This document shows, one piece after another, positions 7,723-15,386 of a DNA stretch of 15,863 nucleotides (its first letter is position 1; the number at the start of each line of letters is the position of its first letter). The notes below the pieces were generated by a model. That model did not search any database. It was not told the origin of the DNA and worked only from the letters and a program-made list of their open reading frames with translations. Origin of the DNA: Pelagophyceae sp. CCMP2097 (taxonomy: Eukaryota; Sar; Pelagophyceae); the NCBI GenBank assembly GCA_026770575.1, contig MU657240.1, forward strand, positions 4,476 through 20,338. Direction: 5' to 3'. Both the position numbers and the translations under genes were made by a program.

Positions 7723-8088
7723 AGAGTAAAGGCCAATTTAAGAACCGGCTAAGCGGAAAAAAAATCAGCGGCCCGGCGACGCCGTTGTTTGCGGTTTTGA
7801 CGCTGCCAGGGGGCGCGTCTGGGTCCCTTCCACCCACCCCCAAATCGTGGCGTCCGCGGAGGACCTCTGTGAGAAATTTAGCATAGGCAGAGTCCGGACT
7901 GACCATCGGTTCTAAAAAAACGCCGGTCAGATTAAGAACCGGGCCCCTGGAGCCGGATAATATCCCAATAAGGGATTTGATGGATTTTAATTGGGTCTTA
8001 TAAATGCCTTATTGAGATATTGAACGTCTTTTGTCGATTTTTTCGTCGGTTCTTAAATTGACCAGGTTCTTAAATTGACCTTTACTCT
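7723..8088. mobile_element. MITE-like element E with 24-bp TIRs (366 bp)
   Basis: The left end AGAGTAAAGGCCAATTTAAG AACC and the reverse complement of the right end differ at one position over about 24 bp. Near the right end the 16-mer GGTTCTTAAATTGACC is present twice in tandem (about 8048-8081). No matching target duplication was found. No coding sequence is present. It starts 4 bp after family B copy 3 and ends exactly where the 86-bp direct repeat begins. Confidence 0.7.
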
Positions 8089-8174
8089 CGTTGCGGTATA
8101 TATACCGGGCCCCACAATCACCTCCGAGGATAATGATCCGGTGAATCCCCTTTTGCCTCCAGCGGGCCATTGCG
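8089..8174 (+). repeat. 86-bp direct repeat, left copy
   Basis: This block, from CGTTGCGGTATATATACCGG to AGCGGGCCATTGCG, recurs at 8443-8528 with two differences. It holds the palindrome GGTATATATACC. Its last 20 bases are the 5' part of the tRNA-like sequence at 8155-8238. Confidence 0.9.
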
Positions 8175-8238
8175 GGTTAATGGGCCCACGTTCACAATCA
8201 CTTGCGAATGGTCTCGGGTTCGATTCCCGCAGGGGGCA
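8155..8238 (+). tRNA. tRNA-like sequence (degenerate; pseudo-tRNA or SINE head)
   Basis: The B box GGTTCGATTCC (8217-8227) is a perfect consensus. The T arm is TCGGG, TTCGATT, CCCGC with four of five pairs. The 3' segment AGGGGGC pairs at six of seven positions, one of them a G-U wobble, with GCCTCCA at the 5' end. The putative D arm, GGGCC against GGCCC, has a 14-base loop, too long for a normal tRNA. The anticodon arm does not pair, and no anticodon can be assigned. The 84-base length fits a long-arm tRNA. It is best seen as a decayed tRNA or a tRNA-derived repeat, not a working tRNA gene. Confidence 0.35.
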
Positions 8239-8442
8239 CTCGATTTCGGCGAGTGTTACTCTGGTAAGCCCCCACTCCCCAGCGGCCACGTGTCCAAGAC
8301 ACGCAGTAAGCCCGCCCTGCGGCAATAGATTCAAGACCTGCAGTAAGGCCGCCACCGGAGCCGGACCAAGGCCCGGTGCATTATCGTATTTTGCCTTTCT
8401 CCACGCTAAACCTCCCGTTCCTACGGTATGCGTGTAGGGGAG

Positions 8443-8528
8443 CGTTGCGGTATATATACCGGGCCCCATAATCACCTCCAAGGATAATGATCCGGTGAAT
8501 CCCCTTTTGCCTCCAGCGGGCCATTGCG
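8443..8528 (+). repeat. 86-bp direct repeat, right copy
   Basis: This is the second copy of 8089-8174, starting 354 bp later. It stops at the same base (CCATTGCG) within the tRNA-like 5' part but is not followed by the rest of that sequence. Only a few bases separate it from family D copy 1. Confidence 0.9.
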
Positions 8529-8534
8529 ACTCTA

Positions 8535-9092
8535 CAAGGGGTATCGGCGATGACGCAAAGGTTTTACTGTCAATCGCAGTTTTCGTCGGTTGGAGTTTCG
8601 CTCTGCTGGGAGTGATAGAGGACGTCTCGCTGAGTCCGGAAATGCCCCGTCCCAAAAATTCTTCTGTTAAAAACGCTCAAACTGGAAATCCAACCGTCTG
8701 TTTTGGCTCGTCTGAAGCGCCACTCACGCCACTCGTACGGGGCGGGTCAAATACCAGGGGAGTACGTATTGACCCACCACGCCACATAGCCAGAATTTCG
8801 ATCCGGGCGGTCCTGCAATTAACAGCCGGGCCCGAACCTTCCCGATACTAGTAGAGGAGGCAAAATCAAGTCAAAATCAAGGTAAGGAGGCAAATTAAGA
8901 TTTTATCAAGTCCAAAATATTGGGGGAAGCGCTTGTTCGCGCCCTTGCAAGGCGCCCTCCTCGAGGCTGATCATTTCACGGACACCCCAGGGGACAGGGA
9001 AGCCCATAGCGACCACGCACAACCCCGTAGGCGGTCTCTGGGAGCCACAACTTTGCGCCACTTGAGACTGGCTTTATCGCCGATACCCTCTG
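8535..9092. mobile_element. MITE-like family D, copy 1 (558 bp)
   Basis: The left end CAAGGGGTATCGGCGAT and the right end, reverse complement CAGAGGGTATCGGCGAT, form 17-bp inverted repeats with two differences. TA flanks both sides (8533-8534, 9093-9094). After a 17-base gap on one side the repeat resumes with GCGCAAAG. A TA duplication with ends CA...TG fits the Tc1/mariner superfamily. There is no transposase. A second, inverted copy starts near 15387. Confidence 0.82.
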
Positions 9093-9094
9093 TA

Positions 9095-9232
9095 ATGTTC
9101 GATTTTGACGTAAGCTTTTCTTAAAGAGGGGCGTGGGGTTCCGCACGATTTGGCGAAGCTTTGCACCGACCGTGACTCCTGCACCGCCCGGCAGTCCAAA
9201 TCAAATCAGCCTCCAATGACGTTAACATTTTT
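9095..9232. other. Short unannotated spacer
   Basis: It lies between family D copy 1 and family A copy 4. No ORF, RNA or repeat structure was found. Confidence 0.4.
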
Positions 9233-9234
9233 TT

Positions 9235-9720
9235 GAGGACCCGAAGGGTCCTTGCCGTTTAATCAACGTCAGTTTACGGCAAGGGCCTTCGGGTCCTTTG
9301 ATTGAAGGATTGCCAGGGGCAATTTTGTCTGTCCGTCTGTCCTTCTGTCTGTCTGTCCTTCTGTCTGTCCACGGGTAAGTCCGTGAGGTTCCATCTTTGG
9401 GAAGAAAAGGGCAGCAACTCGGCCGATTCAGCGATTGGTGGTTGATGCAATCGCTAAAATTGGGAGTGGAGGTCGAGCAGGAGCCTCATTGGAATCATCA
9501 TAGAAGAAGTTTTTGGTCACAGGTTCGAATCTGGTCGGCCGCAAAAAAAGAAAAAAGAAAAAGCTCAATAAGAAATAAAAAAATAAAAATAAAGATAAGG
9601 AGGATTTGAAGGTTCAGCGATTAGTTAAATGATTTTAATTATTTACGTGGGCATTGCAATGGATTTGTCTGTATCCTTCGCTCGAAGTCGGGTCTTCCGT
9701 GTGCCTCCGGCGCGCTCTTG
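9235..9720 (+). mobile_element. Family A element, copy 4
   Basis: This is an inverted counterpart of copy 3. It starts with the hairpin (arms 9236-9258 and 9276-9297), then has a TGTCTGTCCGTCTG microsatellite (about 9328-9371), the core with B-box GGTTCGAATC (about 9522-9531) and the outer end GCGCGCTCTTG. About 70 bases of A-rich sequence (about 9544-9610) are inserted after the B box relative to the other copies. TA follows the right end at 9721-9722. There is no coding capacity. Confidence 0.78.
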
Positions 9721-9834
9721 TAATTAGGTCCGTTCTGGTTTTCTCGTGAGATTTTATTGGGTTTTATTGTTTTTCAATCAAGTCCAAGTTATCGATCAAA
9801 AGGGCAATGTATTTTAGCGATGTCCTATCAACAC

Positions 9835-10091
9835 TATCGACCGGAAAGTGTTTGAGGCTAGGTCGAGGGAGGTTTTACGACGGTCACATGGGGGCAGGCT
9901 TACGCGACGCGTGTCGTGGACGAGCAGGGCGTGGACGAGCAGAGTCAGACAAGGAGCCACAGAGACCGAACGGTTTCCAAGGGCAAAGGACGCCGCGCTC
10001 CGAGTAAGCGCACCTAGGCGCGGGGTCGCCCCCCCATGTCATCGTCGAAAACCCTCCCTCTAGCTAGGTCTCCTACATTTTCCGGTCGATA
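9835..10091. mobile_element. MITE-like element G with about 62-bp arms (257 bp)
   Basis: The ends are TATCGACCGGAAA (9835-9847) and its exact reverse complement (10079-10091). The similarity continues inward for about 60 bases (GAGGGAGGTTTT; CATGGGGG) with some mismatches and gaps. The middle is GC-rich. A TA lies at each outer edge and may be the target duplication. No protein is encoded. Confidence 0.72.
9896..9942 (+). repeat. 47-bp dispersed direct repeat, copy 1
   Basis: AGGCTTACGCGACGCGTGTC followed by GTGGACGAGCAG lies inside element G. It recurs at 10476-10522 with four differences over 47 bp. Confidence 0.8.
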
Positions 10092-10698
10092 GGATTTTGG
10101 CAGGATGTTCGCCCAAAAAAATCGCCAAAAAACGGCTGATCTAATTTAGACTGCCGGGCATGCCAGCGCCGCGCCCCGCTGGCGAGCAACTTGCGGGGTA
10201 CAAACGCCCCCTTGTGACGTTTTGCCAGGACGAAGTTGCCGGCGAACCAGGGTCTCCTATGCACTCGAGCGCGGCGCAGGAGGCGGCCATTCTTGGCGTT
10301 GCTTTAAGGAGGCGCGCGTCGCTGCGACCTCGGGGTTCGCAGGCCGTGGCGGCTGTGCGATGCGCGGCATTCGATTCTACCCACAGTCCAAGTGCTCTGA
10401 TCCGCAGCCACCGAGCTCGCGCGCCGCTTCCCCGCCGTCGCTCGCGAGGGCCACAAAGTCGAGGCGTGTGGGTGTAGGCTTACGCGACGCGCGTCGTGGA
10501 CGAGCAGAGCGTGGGTGAGCAGTGACAAGGAAAGCTCCAACGATTTCCGTAGAATGGGACACCACGGGCGGGTTTGAGTTTGTGTGGGTTTGAGTTTATG
10601 GAGTTTATGGACAACAGAAGGGTTCGAACAATAGAAGGGCTCGAACAGAGTTTGGACAGGGTGAGAGGGAAGAGAGTGCCTCGTGTTGAGGTCATTTT
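10092..10698. other. Intergenic region downstream of the MYND gene
   Basis: No gene is supported. Short open frames on both strands lack domains. The stretch contains the second 47-bp repeat (10476-10522) and a duplicated TGGGTTTGAGTTT-like block near 10570-10605. Confidence 0.4.
10476..10522 (+). repeat. 47-bp dispersed direct repeat, copy 2
   Basis: This matches 9896-9942 and lies outside any recognised inverted-repeat element. Confidence 0.8.
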
Positions 10699-10757
10699 TG
10701 TGCATGCGAGCCCACGATGTGCATGCGAGTACACAATATGTGCATGCGAGTACACGT
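10699..10757 (+). repeat. Three tandem copies of a 19-21-bp unit
   Basis: TGTGCATGCGAGYMCAC occurs three times in a row, each with the palindrome GCATGC. It lies 80-140 bases downstream of the stop codon of the MYND gene and could fall in its 3' untranslated region. Confidence 0.8.
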
Positions 10758-10837
10758 TGGACCGCCTCGCGGGGCACGCGACGGGTGCCGCGGCGGCCGG
10801 CCGCGGTGAGGCGGCGCGCGTTCATGGGTCCGAGACC

Positions 10838-13517
10838 CTAGTGCGCGACGCGTCTCGAGGCGCTCTTCCCGCGCGTGCCGCCGCGGGACGGGCGTGGCGC
10901 GCACTTCGCGGCCGACGGGGCCGGCGTGGTCGGCTTGTCGAAGCGGAGCATGGCCTCTAGGGCCGCTGTCGCATCGCGTGCGGTGGCCTAGGACAATACT
11001 AGAGTCTATAGAATAGATTCTAGGACAATACTCTGAACAGCCTGTACAACTCACCTCGAGCGCCGCCGCCGTTAGGGCAGTCGCCGTCAGGAGCGCCGCC
11101 GCCGTGGCATCGGCCGCCGCCGCAGTCGCCTCGGGCACATCTTCCTCGAGGGCCGTGTCCGCCGCCGCGTCCGCTGCCGCGTCCTCGGGCGCCGAGTCCG
11201 CCTCTGCGGGCGGCCGGGCGCCGTCGTCCGCGATTGACGCCGCGCCGTCGTCGTGCCCGGGCGCGATGTCGTCCTCGAGCGCGTCCGCTGTCGCGTCCGC
11301 CGCGGCGGGCCCTCGAGACGGCGCGTCCTCGGGCGCCGCGTCCGTCGCGTTCGCCGCCGCGGGCGGCCGGGCCGAGTCGTCCGCGGCGCCGTCGTATTCG
11401 CCATCATCGGATGTCGCGTCGCCGCCCTCCACATCCGACCCGCTGCCGAGGGCGGCGGTTTCGGCATCGGCTTTGGCTTTTTCAATTTCCGCGTCGATCC
11501 GTGCCTCTCCGGCCACCGACGCCGCCATGGCCGCCCGGAACGCCGCACTCTTCAAAGCTGTCGCCTCGCAAACCGCCGATTTCTGCGCCGATGAGCGCTC
11601 CGTCGTGGCGGCATCGACTTTTGAAATCCACTCGCCAAGGTCGTCCGCCGCGTCCGCCGCGTCTTCGAGCCCTTTTTCCGCCGCCTTGCGGAAGCACTCA
11701 AAGGCCTTCCTTCCGTCGACGGGAACGCCGATTCCGGCGGCGTGGCAGTGGCCGAGATTGAACAGAGCTTGGGCGTGGCCCTGCGTGCCCGCCAAAGTCC
11801 ACCACTTCACCGCGGCCTCGTCCGATAAAGCCACCCCTCGCCCTCCGTAAAACATCGTCCCGAGGTTGAACTGACCGTCCGCCAGGCCGCGCTCGGCGGC
11901 GCCGGTGAAACATCGGGCGGCAAGAAAGTCGTTGCCGTCTACGCAAATGGCGCGCTCGAAGCAGTGCCCGACTGCGTTCATCGCCAGCAACGTATCCGAC
12001 GCTAAAGAATACCCGTGCTGCGCCTCATCCACGCACAGGTTGAACGCGACGACGAGCGACCTTTTCTGCGACTCGCCGGTGGAGATGCGGGAAAGCGAGA
12101 CGTGTTTCTTCACCCGTCTATACCAATCCACGCGCGGCGCCGCCGCGTCGGCGTCGTCGGCGTCGCCGGCAGACGAACGGTCCGACTCGTAAGTCGACGA
12201 GCACGCCTCCTCGCCCGCTGCCCTGAGCGCGGCAAGCAGCGCAGCCTCTTCGTCCACCTCTTCCACGGCCGCCAGGCGCGTAGGGCGCATGTCTGCAACA
12301 GAGAAGCGCGTCGTCCGCCGCGACGCCGCGGCATCGTCCGCAGCGGCGTGCGCGGCGCCGACGGCCTCGCCTCCGCGGTCTCCGCCGAACTTTGTCTCGT
12401 CTTCTGCCGTGCCCGCGACGGGCCGCCGCCGCGATGCCGCGGCGGCCGGCGCCTCGTCGGTCTCACGTGGCGCCGCGGCCGCCAACCACCGCGGCACCGC
12501 AGCCGCCAGCCACCACGGCGCCTCTGCCGCCGGAGGCGCGGGGTTGGCGGGCGCGGGTCTTGCGCGTGGTGCCGCGGCCGCCGGCCACTGCGGCGCCTCT
12601 GCCGCCGGAGGCGCGGGGTTGGCGGGCGCGGGTCTTGCGCGGCGCGCGTCGACGGCGCAGTCGGCGTTTTGCGCGCACTGCGCCTTGTGGCCGAGCTCGT
12701 ACCAATCCAAACGCTCGCACTTTCGAGCGCAGTATCTTCTCGCGCAACACTTAAGACAGACGCGCCGCCCCGGTACCGCGCAGACGCAGCACGACTCGTC
12801 CGCCGCCGCCGCAGCAGCCGCGCCCTCGGCGGCCGCCCTTTCGACGGCTGCCGCCGTGCCGACGAGAGCGGCCTCGCGCGGCGCCGTGCCGACGGCCGGC
12901 CGCCGCGGCGCCGACACAAGCTCAGCCTCGGCCTCGACGATCGAGACCTCGTCGCCCTCGACGATCGATGCCTCGTTGGCTTGTGGCGCCGGCGTTTCGA
13001 CGGGGAGGCCCGCATCGCGGTCCCGCGCGGCCTCGAGCGCCGTGCCGACGGCCGGCCGCCGCGGCGCCGCCGTGGTGCTGCGCGCGTCGGCGCCGACGGC
13101 GTCCGCGTCGTCGTCGTCGGCGCCCGCGATGTGCGCGACCAGCGCCGCCGTGACCTCGGCCGCCGGAACCGCCGTGACCTCGGCTTCCGGCGCTTCCGGC
13201 CCCTCGGCCGCGTCGCCGGCCTGGCGCGAAACGAGGCGCCCCAGCGCCGCCGTGGCATCGGCGGGCAGCGCTTCGTCGGCGGGCTCGGCGGGGTCGCGCG
13301 GCGCCGTTTCGACGGCGGCCTTGCACGGCGCCGTTTCGACGGCGGCCTCGCGCGCCCCCGCGGCTGCGCGCCGCGTGGTTTCGCCGCCCGCCGGCGCGCC
13401 GTCTTCGGCGCTCGCGGCGCGGGCGACGCTCTCAGCTTTGTCCATGTTATTGTCCTCGCGCATCTTCGTGCCCTTGTCGTTGGTCTCGATTCCGGCCTCG
13501 CTTTCCCCGGCGGCCAT
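10838..13517 (-). CDS. MYND zinc finger / Sel1-repeat protein, two exons
   Basis: Gene model: complement(join(10838..10987,11055..13517)), 870 residues. The start is the first ATG of the long frame (13517; MAAGESEAG); the frame opens further upstream only without an ATG. The stop is TAG at 10838-10840. A complete MYND finger occupies residues 243-281, with ligands C243, C246, C254, C257, C263, C267, H277 and C281. Three 36-residue Sel1-like repeats lie at about 510-545, 546-581 and 582-617, with LGTMFYGGRGV and LGHCHAAGIGV cores. MYND fingers bind proline-rich partners and Sel1 repeats form helical adaptor surfaces, so a protein-interaction role is likely; the exact function is unknown. The rest is Ala/Pro/Asp/Glu-rich low complexity with 9- and 25-residue internal repeats. 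No SET domain, signal peptide or membrane segment is seen. Antisense frames up to 662 codons are shadows of this GC-rich gene. Confidence 0.85.
10988..11054 (-). other. Spliceosomal intron (67 bp, phase 0)
   Basis: The minus strand reads GAG|GTGAGT at the donor (11054) and TTGTCCTAG|GCC at the acceptor (10988). Reading through gives a tail unlike the rest of the protein. Removing the 67 bp joins ...TALTAAALE to ATARDATAALEAML in frame, keeping the same Ala/Thr-rich pattern and ending at TAG after 49 codons. The intron is AT-richer than its exons and contains a 13-bp direct repeat (CTAGGACAATACT on the plus strand, 10988-11000 and 11020-11032). The repeat provides two possible AG acceptors; only the distal one keeps the frame open. 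Confidence 0.8.
12516..12641 (-). repeat. 75-bp tandem duplication within the MYND gene
   Basis: A 51-base block is identical at 12516-12566 and 12591-12641. The 75-bp period equals 25 codons and encodes ARPAPANPAPPAAEAP with a variable tail. Identity at the DNA level suggests a recent duplication. Confidence 0.85.
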
Positions 13518-13650
13518 GCCACGGCCCCCGCGCGCGCGGGGAGCGATGCCCCGAGCGTCGTCGAGGTGGCCAGAACGTATAAGACGACGTGTCCCCGAAC
13601 ACGAGCCGAAGGAAAGGTGGTGGTCCTCGCTTCCCGGAACCCCTTGAAAC

Positions 13651-13683
13651 CATTCCAGAAACCCCACAAAAGTTTCTGGAATG
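13651..13683. promoter_or_regulatory. Palindrome with TTCnnGAA motifs (possible heat-shock element)
   Basis: CATTCCAGAAAC (13651-13662) and GTTTCTGGAATG (13672-13683) are perfect 12-bp inverted repeats around a 9-base loop. Each arm contains TTCnnGAA, the inverted-pentamer unit of heat-shock-factor sites. It lies 134-166 bases upstream of the MYND gene ATG. A canonical site needs three contiguous nGAAn units, and here the two pairs are separated by the loop, so the assignment is tentative. Confidence 0.3.
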
Positions 13684-13757
13684 CGACTCGACCGCAAGTT
13701 GGACGGGCCTCGGGACGGACAGAGACGAATCGGCCGGGTTTCCGTGTGCGCGCCCGA

Positions 13758-13803
13758 AAACGGCGGCGGCCGGGCCCCGGGAAACGGCGGCGGCCGGTCG
13801 CCG
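13758..13803 (+). repeat. Short GC-rich tandem duplication
   Basis: GAAAACGGCGGCGGCCGG is followed by GGAAACGGCGGCGGCCGG, a two-copy repeat of about 23-24 bp in the upstream region of the MYND gene. Confidence 0.7.
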
Positions 13804-14209
13804 CGGCGGGGCGCGGCGCGGGGCCACAAGGCGCGGCGACGCACATTCGCGGGATCGAGGCACTTTCCGGTCTTTTTTCCAACATCCAAGCCCGGTCCGC
13901 GTCGTCAGAACACCACGCACCCTCCACGTTCCGTGACGAACGGGAACGCGGGACCACGTCGCGGGGACAGGAAGAGAGGGGCTTTCCAGAGGGTGGCTTT
14001 TAAGCAGAGCCCAGTGCAGGGGCCCTGACGAGCTTGCAGCTTTGGCGCCGTCGGGCGCGCTGGCGTCCCGCTCGAGCTGCAGAGGCCCCGAGGGCGCCGC
14101 GCCATATCGCCGGAGCGCCCACGGCTTTCTATTGCGGATCTGGACTGTGCCGCCGCTTGGATTCCATGACGGGGCCGATAGATTGTATCCCACAAAGGCC
14201 GCATGGGAC
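13804..14209. other. GC-rich stretch without a supported gene
   Basis: Open frames occur on both strands because of high GC content, but no domain or start context stands out. It may include the 5' flank of the MYND gene. Confidence 0.4.
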
Positions 14210-15060
14210 GCATACGTGCACGGGCCAGTAAGAGGAGCCTTGCGAGGGCGAGGGATGCCCAGGAGGGGTCTTGGAACGGACCGTCCAGAGGCCTCTAGCA
14301 CAGGCCCGTGCAGGGCCCTTTTCAAGGGGCCTTTTCGAGGGACCGTGCGGAGGGCTGTGCAGGGAACCGTAGGGACTGTGCTTCAAGACCCGCCCTCGGA
14401 CCGAACGAGGAGCCGCTGAGAGAAGCCACGCAGAGGAGAAGGGCCCGTGCGAGGGGCCTTGCAGCCGTTCGATTGCACCTTTCAGAAAGACGGGAGGGGC
14501 CTTGCCAGGACCCGTCAAAGGGGCCTTTACAAGAGACCGCGCGAGGGGCCGTGCAAGGGCCCCTTTCGAAGGGCCTTGAAGGGACCGTGGAAGGATCCTT
14601 ACGAGGGGCCCTCACAAGAGACTTTGCGAGAGAACTTGTTGCAAGCCTCGCAACGAGGGGCCGTATGAGAAGCCCGTGTAAAGGACCGTATGAGGGGCTG
14701 TGCAAGGGCCCGTGCAAGAAGTCAGGACTGGTCAAGCAGCTGTGTGGGGGCCCGTGCGAGGGGCCTCGCACGGGGAGTGTCCCAAGAGCCTCCTCTGGCC
14801 CCTCGCTCGGCCAAGACGGAGAAACGTCATTTCCAGAAGAGGGGCCTCGCCCGTGCACACGGTCTTGCAGCAGTCCGTGCAGGAGGGGTTTCCCATGGCC
14901 CGCGCGAGGAGTCTTGCAAGGGACCTTGCGAGGGGTCGTCAAGAAGTGGTCTTGGAACATACCGCCCAGGGACTCTTCAGGACCCGTGCAACAGGCCCCG
15001 TGCGAGGGACTGAGGGCCTTGCAGGGCACCCCGAGGCCTTGCAAGCAGGGTCGACAAAGG
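14210..15060 (+). repeat. Degenerate GC-rich minisatellite
   Basis: Short motifs such as GAGGGGCCTTGCA, AGGGCCCGTGCAAG and AAGGGACCGTG recur dozens of times with irregular spacing of about 15-25 bases. The plus strand is purine-rich. Long open frames through it (for example 14308-15243) translate to monotonous Gly/Pro/Lys/Arg-rich text and are judged artefacts of the repeat. Confidence 0.65.
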
Positions 15061-15098
15061 GTCCAGGTCCAACCCGGACCCGCGCGCAAGACCCGGGG

Positions 15099-15228
15099 TA
15101 GGGTCCGGGTCCGGGTCCGACCGAGGCCGCGGACCCACGGCCGGGTTGGGTTTGGGTCCGACGCCCTCGGGTCCGGGTCCGGGTCCGGGTCCGGGTCCGG
15201 TGGCCTCGAGGTAGGGTGCGGGTCCGGG
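15099..15228 (+). repeat. (GGGTCC)n hexamer tract
   Basis: GGGTCC units occur singly and in runs. The cleanest run is 15169-15200, with five GGG tracts spaced every 6 bases (15169, 15175, 15181, 15187, 15193). Four or more GGG tracts with 3-base loops match the standard intramolecular G-quadruplex pattern on the plus strand. Confidence 0.85.
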
Positions 15229-15243
15229 TCTGATAATATATAG

Positions 15244-15359
15244 GTATTGGCGCTGGTTACACACTCGACAAGATCAAGGGCAAGGTCAAGGGCCGCTACT
15301 TCTCCAAGTCCCGAGACACAGGCGCCTTCGACGCCGCCAATCCTGATTTTGAAGACTGA
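15244..15359 (+). CDS. Orphan terminal exon or 3' gene fragment
   Basis: After ATATATAG, a plausible 3' splice site, the plus strand reads IGAGYTLDKIKGKVKGRYFS and then KSRDTGAFDAANPDFED before TGA (15357-15359). The composition, varied residues and GC-rich third positions look like real protein, unlike the repeat-derived frames upstream. In-frame stops at 15231 and 15234 and the absence of an ATG mean it can only be an exon or a truncated 3' end. AT-rich sequence follows, which would fit a 3' untranslated region. The family is not recognised. If it is a spliced exon, the upstream exon would have to lie beyond or within the minisatellite. Confidence 0.45.
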
Positions 15360-15370
15360 TAAAAACTCAT

Positions 15371-15386
15371 TACAATAATTATTGTA
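15371..15386. repeat. Perfect 16-bp palindrome at the family D insertion site
   Basis: TACAATAATTATTGTA is self-complementary and ends in the TA at which family D copy 2 begins. Confidence 0.6.

Noticed and set aside
8053..8655. 200-codon minus-strand frame
   Set aside because: It contains a RESNPRPF-type string typical of antisense tRNA translation, plus duplicated text from the 86-bp repeat. It spans element boundaries.
7209..9720. A single 2.5-kb composite transposon with family A arms as long TIRs and TA at each end
   Set aside because: Copy 3 is a self-contained insertion inside a MITE that resumes at 7598, so the arms are two independent copies of family A.
10692..10837. Unspliced C-terminal tail of the MYND frame
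   Set aside because: Reading through the GTGAGT donor gives a composition unlike the rest; splicing gives a natural end at 10838.
12015..14003. 662-codon plus-strand frame opposite the MYND gene
   Set aside because: It is Arg-rich antisense text. The minus strand carries a complete MYND finger, Sel1 repeats and a splice-consistent intron.
13447..14325. 292-codon minus-strand frame
   Set aside because: It overlaps the MYND gene start in another frame and has no recognisable motif.
14308..15243. 311-codon plus-strand frame
   Set aside because: It is a translation of degenerate minisatellite and the GGGTCC tract, with no domain.
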